20,890 nt of DNA from an uncultured Bacilli bacterium (GTDB taxonomy: Bacteria; Bacillota_I; Bacilli_A; RF39; UBA660), in the NCBI GenBank assembly GCA_934085875.1, contig CAKOHQ010000021.1:1-20890 (forward strand). The letters are read 5' to 3'. Position 1 is the stretch's first letter. Every line of letters starts with the position of its first letter. A program made the translations under genes and the position numbers. Below are positions 15,135 to 20,890 of the stretch, piece after piece. The notes below the pieces were generated by a model. That model was not told the DNA's origin, made no database searches, and saw only the letters and a program-made list of their open reading frames with translations.

Positions 15135-15964
15135 AATTTTTGATTAGTTAAATGTGTATATATTTGAGTAGTACCGATACTTTCATGCCCTAAAAATTCT
15201 TGTATTATTCTTAAATCAGCACCATTTTCTAACATATGAGTTGCTATACTATGTCTTAATGTATGAGGGGATACATCTTTTTTAATTCCTGCTTCTTGAG
15301 TCCTTTTCTTTATCATTTTAAACACGCCTTGTCTTGTCATTTTCTTTCCATGATTATTCAAATACACATAATTATTTTGCTCTGTTTTAACTAATTTGTG
15401 TCTAAAACCTTTTACATATATTTTTAAATATTTTATAGCCATATCATTAATAGGAACTATTCTTTCTTTACTACCCTTTCCCATTATTCTAACAATACAA
15501 TCATTTAAATCTATATTTTTAAATTCAAGATTTATAAGTTCACTTATTCTTAAACCCGTTGCATATAAAAGTTCTAACAATGATTTGTTTCTAGCACTAA
15601 AGGCATCTGTTATTTCTATATTTAATAATTTATCTACTTCCTCCACTGTTAAATAAGTAGGTAAATGTTTAGAAAGTTTAGGTGTATCTACTTTATCTAT
15701 TGGATTTATATTTGTTTTACCTATTTTAATATAATAATTATAAAAAGTTTTATATGCGCTTAAATAATTTGAAATGCTACTTGATTCTAAATTTAAACTT
15801 GAAATAAATTTTTCTATTTCATTGCTGCTTAATTTTAATATATCTTTATTTATTTCATTATTTAAATGATTTAATGCGTTCAAATATGTATCAATAGTAT
15901 TTTTAGAATAATTTAAATCCATCTCTAAATATAATAAAAAATCATTTATATATTCATCATTCAT
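15098..15964 (-). CDS. xerD: Tyrosine recombinase of the XerC/XerD type
   Basis: A 288-residue site-specific recombinase. The N-terminal SAM-like core-binding domain is about 1-85 (FLLYLEMDLNYSKNTIDTYL), followed by the catalytic domain. All catalytic residues are present: Arg139 (TGLRISEL), Lys163 (GKGSKER), His234 and Arg237 (SPHTLRH), His260 (FLGHESIGTT) and nucleophile Tyr269 (QIYTHL). Length and motifs match chromosomal XerC/XerD rather than phage integrases. With its partner it would act on dif during division, and a dif site lies 2 kb away. Which of XerC or XerD it is cannot be settled, since only one copy is seen. I use the ATG at 15964; the longer frame from 16009 would overlap the -10 box. 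It has its own promoter. Confidence 0.9.
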   Translation of the reverse strand: MNDEYINDFLLYLEMDLNYSKNTIDTYLNALNHLNNEINKDILKLSSNEIEKFISSLNLESSSISNYLSAYKTFYNYYIKIGKTNINPIDKVDTPKLSKHLPTYLTVEEVDKLLNIEITDAFSARNKSLLELLYATGLRISELINLEFKNIDLNDCIVRIMGKGSKERIVPINDMAIKYLKIYVKGFRHKLVKTEQNNYVYLNNHGKKMTRQGVFKMIKKRTQEAGIKKDVSPHTLRHSIATHMLENGADLRIIQEFLGHESIGTTQIYTHLTNQKLKNDYMEYFPRN

Positions 15965-15994
15965 AATATCATCTACTTTTCTTAATACATTAAA

Positions 15995-16023
15995 ATTATA
16001 ACAAATCAAAATATTTAAAACAA
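15995..16023 (-). promoter_or_regulatory. Promoter for the Xer recombinase gene
   Basis: On the minus strand, TTGTTT (16023-16018), a 17-bp spacer and TATAAT (16000-15995), with a TGT extension before the -10. It sits between the toxin gene's stop and the recombinase start. Confidence 0.7.
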
Positions 16024-16026
16024 GAA

Positions 16027-16503
16027 TTAACTATCATTATTAAGTTCATTAAGCATTTGTTCTTTTATTTTATCAATGTCAGTAAAAAATGGATTTATTC
16101 CACGTTTCTTCAATTTAAGTAATTTTTTAAAATTATGTAAAATTTTATTCTTTAGCGATGTACCAACTTTTGCTGGTACACCATTATATAAATGAACGTG
16201 ATCTATATATTTTTCTAGTGTAGGAAATGCATTTTGAAAAAGTATAACTGATTCTTTTTTTAAAATTTTTCTTATAAAAATAGTATTACAAAATCCATAT
16301 TTTTTAATTTTTTTATCAATAATTTTTTTATATTTTTCTACTTTACTACTTAATGGTATGAACCATAATATATCATTATCTTTAATTGTAAAATAAGTAG
16401 GTCTTTTTTTCCCACGCTCATGATTAGTCATCAAGTTTTCATCATTTACAATATCAAAAAATTCATCTTTAATATGATATAGATATCCAGTATGTATTTG
16501 CAC
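16027..16503 (-). CDS. cptN: Type III toxin-antitoxin endoribonuclease toxin (CptN/ToxN family)
   Basis: A 158-residue protein matching type III toxins. These are RNases that cut RNA, including their own repeat-bearing antitoxin transcript, and are held inactive by the processed RNA. Recognisable segments are LYHIKDEFFDIVND near the N-terminus, RPTYFTIKDNDILWFIPLSSKVEKY, FQNAFPTLEKYIDHVHL and the C-terminal NPFFTDIDKI. The IPLSSKVEKY block corresponds to the beta-strand and Lys/Ser-rich site region of ToxN folds, as I recall them. I choose GTG 16503: GGGAG lies nine bases upstream, while the ATG at 16533 has no ribosome site and abuts the T tract of the hairpin. Upstream on the same strand are a strong promoter, two near-identical repeats and a terminator, the diagnostic layout. 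Assignment to Cpt rather than Tenp or Tox subfamily is by sequence feel. Confidence 0.85.
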   Translation of the reverse strand: MQIHTGYLYHIKDEFFDIVNDENLMTNHERGKKRPTYFTIKDNDILWFIPLSSKVEKYKKIIDKKIKKYGFCNTIFIRKILKKESVILFQNAFPTLEKYIDHVHLYNGVPAKVGTSLKNKILHNFKKLLKLKKRGINPFFTDIDKIKEQMLNELNNDS

Positions 16504-16531
16504 TTTCTTTATCTCCCGCGAAAATTTTATC

Positions 16532-16571
16532 ATAAAATAAAAGAAAACTCTACCAAAAAGATAAAGTTTTC
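16532..16571 (-). terminator. Leaky terminator between antitoxin RNA and toxin gene
   Basis: On the minus strand GAAAACTTTATC pairs with GGTAGAGTTTTC (16571-16543), 12 bp including two wobbles, with a five-T loop. TTTTATTTTA follows. Type III systems use such a hairpin to make much more antitoxin RNA than toxin mRNA. Confidence 0.8.
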
Positions 16572-16585
16572 AAAAAATTTTCCTT

Positions 16586-16676
16586 CAGGATAATTTATTA
16601 CTCGCACCACCCGTAAGCGAGAAACATCGACGTCCAGGATCATTTATTACTCGCACCACCCGTAAGCGAGAAACAT
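16586..16676 (-). ncRNA. cptI: Type III antitoxin RNA, two tandem repeats (cptI-like)
   Basis: Two 42-bp copies (16635-16676 and 16586-16627) differ at one base and repeat with a 49-bp period, leaving a 7-bp linker. They are about half GC in a genome near one quarter GC. Read on the minus strand each copy has CUCGC pairing with GCGAG around a loop containing GGGU, and a downstream AUCC that can pair with GGGU to make an H-type pseudoknot. Type III antitoxins are such repeats; the toxin cuts the precursor into units, each of which wraps and inhibits toxin monomers. Transcription comes from the promoter at 16693-16721 and ends mostly at the hairpin at 16543-16571. Confidence 0.85.
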
Positions 16677-16692
16677 TTACTAATGCAATACT

Positions 16693-16721
16693 AATATACA
16701 ATACTTATTTATATTTGTCAA
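16693..16721 (-). promoter_or_regulatory. Strong promoter of the type III toxin-antitoxin locus
   Basis: On the minus strand, a consensus TTGACA (16721-16716), a 17-bp spacer and TATATT (16698-16693). The predicted RNA start is about 10 bases before the first antitoxin repeat. Confidence 0.8.
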
Positions 16722-16837
16722 GTATTATACTTACTAATATTATATACAAAATTTAATATAACTTTACAATAAATTTTAATAAATAAATGACTTTTAACAA
16801 TAAAGCTGATAAAATAATATATAGAAAGTGTGATAAT

Positions 16838-18040
16838 ATGGAATTACTTGCTAATAAAATTAGACCTAAAAAATTATGTGATGTTATAGGACAGGATCAC
16901 TTAATTGGTGAAAATAAAATAATATATAATTTAATAAAAAATAAAAAAATGTTTTCTTGTATATTTTATGGTACACCAGGTAGAGGAAAATCAACACTTG
17001 CAAATGTTATAGTAAATGAATTAGGTGTTAATTATAGATTTTTAAACGCTACAACAAGTAAAATACAAGATTTTAACATTGTAATCGAAGAAGCAAAAAT
17101 GAATGGAGAAATGGTAGTTATTATTGATGAAATTCATCGTATGAATAAAGATAAACAAGATATATTACTACCCTATTTAGAAACTGGTTTGATAATTTTA
17201 ATTGGGTTAACTACATCTAATCCATATCATAAAATAAATCCAGCAATTAGAAGTAGATGTCAAATATTTGAACTTCACGAATTATCAAATAATGATATAG
17301 TTAAAGGGTTAAAAAAAGCATGTAAAAGTTTAGAAGACATTAAAATAGATGATGATACATTAAATGTTATCGCAAATAATTCTGGAGGAGATTTTAGAGC
17401 AGCATTAAATCATTTGGAACTTGCATATTATGGGTCTAGTGATAAAACAATTACAATAGATACTTTAAAAAATATAAATTCAAAGCCGATTATATTTGCT
17501 GATAAAAATGAAGATGGACATTATGATTTACTAAGTGCTTTTCAAAAAAGTATACGCGGTAGTGATATTGATGCTTCTTTGTATTATTTAGGAAGATTAA
17601 TTGAAATTGGTGATCTTGATAGTATTTATAGAAGAATGAGTGTTATAGCTTATGAAGATATTGGACTTGCAAATCCAGGAATGGGGCCTAAAGTAATCGC
17701 TGCAATAAGTGCAAGTGAATTAGTAGGACTACCTGAGGCTAGAATACCACTTTCCGTTGTAGTTAGTGAACTTGCTTTATCACCAAAAAGCAATAGCGCT
17801 CACGTTGCACTTGACAATGCTTTAAATGATATAAGAAAAGGAAATACTGGTAATGTACCAAATCATATAAAAACTAATTCAAAAGATTATAAATATCCAC
17901 ACGATTACCCTAAATATTGGGTTAAGCAACAATATCTACCAGATAATATTAAGAATAGAAAATATTATAAACCAAGGATAAATAATTATGAAAATAATTT
18001 AAATAAAATAAATAATGAAATGAGGAATGAAACAAAATGA
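16838..18040 (+). CDS. rarA: Replication-associated recombination protein A (AAA ATPase)
   Basis: RarA/MgsA is a clamp-loader-like AAA+ ATPase that acts at stalled replication forks. The 400-residue protein begins with NKIRPKKLCDVIGQDHLIG. Walker A is YGTPGRGKST at 44-53 (GTPGRGKS at 45-52), Walker B VVIIDEIHRM has Asp97 and Glu98, followed by sensor 1 (LTTSNPYHKINPAIRSRC) and the FRAALNHLE region. The C-terminal tetramerisation part (YDLLSAFQKSIRGSDIDASLYYLGRL, EDIGLANP) is complete. Near the Walker A site the usual second Gly is Arg (GTPGRGKS), a small variation. I use ATG 16838 with a GTGTGAT-type site; the in-frame ATG 16787 has none. The first gene right of the toxin-antitoxin locus, it is divergent from it and overlaps gpsA. 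Confidence 0.93.
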   Translation: MELLANKIRPKKLCDVIGQDHLIGENKIIYNLIKNKKMFSCIFYGTPGRGKSTLANVIVNELGVNYRFLNATTSKIQDFNIVIEEAKMNGEMVVIIDEIHRMNKDKQDILLPYLETGLIILIGLTTSNPYHKINPAIRSRCQIFELHELSNNDIVKGLKKACKSLEDIKIDDDTLNVIANNSGGDFRAALNHLELAYYGSSDKTITIDTLKNINSKPIIFADKNEDGHYDLLSAFQKSIRGSDIDASLYYLGRLIEIGDLDSIYRRMSVIAYEDIGLANPGMGPKVIAAISASELVGLPEARIPLSVVVSELALSPKSNSAHVALDNALNDIRKGNTGNVPNHIKTNSKDYKYPHDYPKYWVKQQYLPDNIKNRKYYKPRINNYENNLNKINNEMRNETK

Positions 18041-19014
18041 AAAAAATTGCAATGATAGGAACAGGGGCATATGGTTTAGGAGTTAGTATATCACTGCTTA
18101 AAAAAAATGAAAGCGTAAGTATGTGGGTAGAAAATGAAGATAAAGCAAAGTTTTTAAATAATAATAAAAAACATGCCAATATATTACCTAACATAGAAAT
18201 ACCAACAAATATAACATTTAGCAATGATTTAAATGAAGTTATAAAAGGAACAAATATAGTTTTTATAGCAGTTGCTGCAAAATATATAGATAATATTGCA
18301 AAAGAATTATCAAAACTTAATATAAAAAATAAACACTTTTGTATATTAAGTAAAGGTATAGAACAAAATACATGTAAATTTGTTACAGATGTATTTAAAA
18401 AGTATATAAAAACTAAAAATTTATCAGTCATATCAGGCCCATCATTTGCAATAGATATGGCTCATAATGAACCAGTAGGTTTATCTATTGCAAGTAAAAA
18501 CATTAAAACTATAAAAGAAATAAAAAAAGTTTTATCAAGTGATACAGTAAAATTAAGAACATCAAATGATATAATTGGTGTAGAATTATGTGGAAGTGTC
18601 AAAAATGTAATAGCTATTGCATCTGGTATACTAGAAGGATTAGGATATAATGAATCTACTAGAAGTTTTTTAATTACAGAATCACTTCATGACATAAAAT
18701 CACTAATATATGGATTAGGTGGTAAAAAGAAAACAATACTTTCTTTTGCAGGAGTTGGTGATTTACTATTAACGGCAACTAGTACAAAATCAAGAAACTA
18801 TACTTATGGAATACTTATAGGAAAAAAGAATTATACAATGGCTGATGATTATTTAAATAATAATACAGTAGAAGGATACTATACTTTAAAATCCATTTAC
18901 ACTCTTATAAAAAGAAAAAAAATAGATATACCAATCATAAAATTAATATATGAGATAATAATAAATAAAAAAGAACCTGATACATTATCAGAATTCTTAA
19001 TCAAGAAAGATTAA
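18037..19014 (+). CDS. gpsA: NAD(P)-dependent glycerol-3-phosphate dehydrogenase
   Basis: Makes sn-glycerol 3-phosphate from dihydroxyacetone phosphate for phospholipid synthesis, in the cytosol. The Rossmann motif GTGAYG is at 8-13, LSKGIE with Lys106 at 104-109, SGPSFA at 133-138, and the catalytic Lys189 in CGSVKNVIAIASG. GVGDLLLTATSTKSRNYTYG gives the substrate-binding part of the C-terminal domain. The length of 325 residues is normal. The start overlaps the rarA stop as ATGA, so the two are translationally coupled, although the functions are unrelated. A GAGGAA site lies about 10 bases upstream inside rarA. The stretch after the catalytic Lys (NESTRSFLITESLHDIKSLIYGLGG) is diverged from the usual GDN-KAAL-TRGL-E form but keeps the spacing. 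Confidence 0.93.
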   Translation: MKKIAMIGTGAYGLGVSISLLKKNESVSMWVENEDKAKFLNNNKKHANILPNIEIPTNITFSNDLNEVIKGTNIVFIAVAAKYIDNIAKELSKLNIKNKHFCILSKGIEQNTCKFVTDVFKKYIKTKNLSVISGPSFAIDMAHNEPVGLSIASKNIKTIKEIKKVLSSDTVKLRTSNDIIGVELCGSVKNVIAIASGILEGLGYNESTRSFLITESLHDIKSLIYGLGGKKKTILSFAGVGDLLLTATSTKSRNYTYGILIGKKNYTMADDYLNNNTVEGYYTLKSIYTLIKRKKIDIPIIKLIYEIIINKKEPDTLSEFLIKKD

Positions 19015-19032
19015 TTCTTTCTTATTTTTTTT
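19003..19032 (+). terminator. Terminator after gpsA
   Basis: AAGAAAGA (19003-19010) pairs perfectly with TCTTTCTT (19016-19023) around a 5-base loop. Eight T follow. It overlaps the last codons of the convergent M16 gene. Confidence 0.8.
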
Positions 19033-20263
19033 CTAACATAGCTATACTATAATTGCTAAAATCTAAATTTAATATAATATCTTTATAAGTATCAAATAGA
19101 ATATTTTCTATATCTTTTATAGTATCTAGCCCATCATATTTAAAAGATACTATATTTTCTATTAAAGGATCAATAGTTCTATAAATATCATCACTTCTAG
19201 TTATTAAATCTATAATATAATTTCTTTTACATAAATTAAAATATTCTTCGTCAAATATAAATTTCTTATTTTTAAAATAATCTATTATAATATCATTAAA
19301 TAAATTCATTTTTTTAGTATTTGCTTCCACTCTTATAACATGATAACCTTCAACTAAATTACAAGAATAATTAATATTACCAATTATAATATTTCTATTA
19401 ACTAAATTTGTATTTAAAGTACTTGTAACACCAAAATTATTCTTTAAAAAATAATATAGATATGTATCTAACATTAATTTATCATAAGGTAGCATATTTA
19501 ATGTATCTATCTTAAAAGTTATTATACTTTTTTCTAAATTAATATCTTCTATTATTTTTACTTTCTTTTTATTAACTTCTTTTTTATGTGATACTTTAAC
19601 TTTTTCTATTTTTAAATCTTTAAATTCAATATCATTATAAACTTCTTTAATTACATTAATAATATTATCTTTATTAAATCTTCCACCTATAACTATAATT
19701 TCATTATCTGGTCTATAAAAAGAATTAAAAGCCAATTCTATATCTTTCTTTTTAATGCTTTCGATATCAGATAAATCACCCAATATACTTTTAAAATTTT
19801 TAGTATCTAATATAGCACTAATACTTGCATTATATATACTACTCGTATCTTTACTATCTAAACTTCTTCTTTTTTCTTCAAGTATTGGACCTCTTATATT
19901 ATTTATTACTTCTTTATTAATTATAGGACTATGAATACCACTTAATAATATACCTAGATTATTTTCTACATCTTCTACACAATCAATATAAAATTGTGTT
20001 CTATCTATGCTTGTAAAACCATTGCTCCCTACTCCTCTCATTCCAAATATTCTCATCAAATCACCATACGCACTACTTTCAAGTACTAAATGTTCTAAGA
20101 AATGAGCAGTACCACTTTTTATAGTATGCTTCTTATCATTAATTTTTACCTCATTATCTTTACCACCAAAATTAACTATCAAATTTATATAAGTAGTATG
20201 TTTGTTATCATCAGGTAATAAATATATTTTTAACCCATTGTCTAACTCTAATTTTTCTAGCAT
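19022..20263 (-). CDS. M16 family zinc peptidase (YfmH-like)
   Basis: A 413-residue M16 (pitrilysin-like) peptidase. The inverted zinc motif HFLEH is His54, Glu57 and His58, and the third ligand Glu is probably 129 or 130 in GPILEEKRR. These 413-residue bacterial proteins pair with an inactive M16 partner; in Bacillus subtilis the pair YfmH/YfmF is linked to 5-aminopentanone modification of elongation factor P. The overlap with an upstream M16-like gene here (TAATG) reproduces that pair. The ATG has a strong GAAGGTGAT site inside the preceding gene. Processing of another peptide substrate is possible; no EF-P gene is in the window. Confidence 0.87.
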   Translation of the reverse strand: MLEKLELDNGLKIYLLPDDNKHTTYINLIVNFGGKDNEVKINDKKHTIKSGTAHFLEHLVLESSAYGDLMRIFGMRGVGSNGFTSIDRTQFYIDCVEDVENNLGILLSGIHSPIINKEVINNIRGPILEEKRRSLDSKDTSSIYNASISAILDTKNFKSILGDLSDIESIKKKDIELAFNSFYRPDNEIIVIGGRFNKDNIINVIKEVYNDIEFKDLKIEKVKVSHKKEVNKKKVKIIEDINLEKSIITFKIDTLNMLPYDKLMLDTYLYYFLKNNFGVTSTLNTNLVNRNIIIGNINYSCNLVEGYHVIRVEANTKKMNLFNDIIIDYFKNKKFIFDEEYFNLCKRNYIIDLITRSDDIYRTIDPLIENIVSFKYDGLDTIKDIENILFDTYKDIILNLDFSNYSIAMLEKK

Positions 20264-20890
20264 TAAATATCACCTTCTAACACATAAAGAACTTTTAAAT
20301 TCAATCTACTAACAAACTCTTTTAGATCATTACAAGTAATGTTTTTTAATATGTTAATTTCTTCATCAGTAGTTAAATCAGTATTATAATATTTGTTAAT
20401 TATATCACTAGTATTTATATAAAAATTATCTAATTCTCTTTCTTTACTAAGTTCCATTCTTTTTAATATATAACTAATATTTTTTTCATACTTTTCTATA
20501 TTTTTTAAATCTTCTATTATTCCATTAATAATTAATTTAGCATAATTAATATTAGTTTTATTAGTAACAGCTTTTATAAACAATAATCCATTTTTAAGCA
20601 TAACATTGCTACTTGTATTGTATACTAAATTACTATCCTTACGTAATGCATTCATTAATAAACTACTACTACTAGAATTAAGAAGTAAGTTAATCATATA
20701 TAATTTATAAAAATCTTCTTTTTTATAGTCTTTAACATTATATACCATATATATTATACTTTGATAAAATTTACTAGTATCATATTTTTCTATTAAATTA
20801 TTATCTTTATAATAATTATCATATTCTGTTATAACTTTATATTCTTTTAAATTTAATTTATCCATATAATTATTTATTATATTTGAAACT
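20263..20890 (-). CDS. M16-like non-catalytic partner (YfmF-like), 5' end outside the window
   Basis: The minus-strand frame runs from the window's right edge to the TAA at 20265-20263. An ATG occurs at 20865, but the frame stays open upstream of it (VSNIINNY), the ATG has no ribosome site and the product would be only half the family length of about 420, so the true start lies outside. What is seen (200 residues from that ATG) is the C-terminal M16 domain, with FYKLYMINLLLNSSSSSLLMNALRKDSNLVYNTSS as the clearest family segment. The LRK-nLVY pattern is typical of M16 C-terminal domains. No zinc motif is visible in this part. It is translationally coupled to the HFLEH peptidase by TAATG. Confidence 0.78.
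   Translation of the reverse strand, partial: VSNIINNYMDKLNLKEYKVITEYDNYYKDNNLIEKYDTSKFYQSIIYMVYNVKDYKKEDFYKLYMINLLLNSSSSSLLMNALRKDSNLVYNTSSNVMLKNGLLFIKAVTNKTNINYAKLIINGIIEDLKNIEKYEKNISYILKRMELSKERELDNFYINTSDIINKYYNTDLTTDEEINILKNITCNDLKEFVSRLNLKVLYVLEGDI

Noticed and set aside
15098..15964. Recombinase as a phage or integrative-element integrase
   Set aside because: Length and motifs fit chromosomal XerC/D, and no phage, conjugation or attachment-repeat signs are near. An element inserted at dif would need flanking dif copies, and only one was seen.
15965..16009. Longer recombinase N-terminus from ATG 16009
   Set aside because: The promoter -10 box at 15995-16000 lies inside this extension, and the family N-terminus begins at the second ATG.
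16504..16533. Toxin start at the upstream in-frame ATG (16533)
   Set aside because: It follows directly on the terminator's T tract and has no ribosome site, while GTG at 16503 has GGGAG at good spacing.
16586..16676. Possible CRISPR array from two repeats
   Set aside because: Only two copies, a 7-bp gap instead of a spacer of about 30 bp, and no cas genes. The adjacent ToxN-type gene, promoter and terminator explain the repeats better.
17949..18431. Minus-strand frame of 160 codons across rarA and gpsA
   Set aside because: It is antisense to the end of rarA and the conserved start of gpsA and owes its openness to AT-rich codon bias.
1..20890. tRNA or rRNA genes
   Set aside because: I saw no cloverleaf with a GGTTCGA-type T arm and no rRNA-like sequence on either strand by eye; a tRNA scan was not possible.
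1..20890. Mycoplasma genetic code (TGA as Trp)
   Set aside because: Trp is encoded by TGG throughout, and TGA ends genes at 10219-10221 and 18038-18040.

Overview
The window comes from a very AT-rich low-GC bacterium of the Bacilli/Mycoplasmatota type, most like the uncultured gut lineages (RF39-like) known mainly from metagenomes. Codons are extremely A/T-biased, Shine-Dalgarno sites are of the GGAGG/GGTGAT type, and promoters are sigma-A-like with frequent TG-extended -10 boxes. TGA ends several genes and TGG encodes Trp, so the standard bacterial code is used, not the Mycoplasma code. This lineage call is an inference from composition and gene content.

Layout: (1) 1-548, an AT-rich start and the 3' remnant of a prepilin-like surface protein gene. 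(2) 635-5407, a pyrimidine-nucleoside phosphorylase, then a HerA-type ATPase tightly coupled to a full-length prepilin-like protein. (3) 5500-9138, a HemW-type radical SAM protein, a small unknown, a cadherin-like surface protein anchored by one C-terminal helix, and a glycerophosphodiester phosphodiesterase. (4) 9249-12195, rpsU, yqeY (its 5' end looks damaged), two small unknown genes (one not previously obvious, on the minus strand), a SpoIIM-like membrane protein and mnmA. (5) 12300-13275, an HTH protein followed by a 28-bp site that matches the Firmicutes dif consensus almost perfectly. (6) 13274-16023, minus-strand genes for a ZIP metal transporter, a protein-kinase-like protein and an XerC/D recombinase, with a 37-residue Cys-containing basic peptide gene on the plus strand between them. 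(7) 16027-16721, a complete type III toxin-antitoxin locus of the CptIN/ToxIN kind: promoter, two 42-bp antitoxin RNA repeats, attenuator and endoribonuclease toxin. (8) 16838-20890, rarA-gpsA as a 4-bp overlapping pair, converging on two overlapping M16 peptidase-like genes (yfmH/yfmF type); the second runs off the window.

The two most notable items are the type III toxin-antitoxin locus and the dif site. All protein genes left of dif except one small membrane protein are on the plus strand. To its right the first genes are on the minus strand, and an Xer recombinase gene lies 2 kb away. This fits a replication-terminus region. The remainder is ordinary housekeeping (nucleoside salvage, tRNA thiolation, ribosomal protein, lipid precursor synthesis, translation-factor modification) plus surface proteins.
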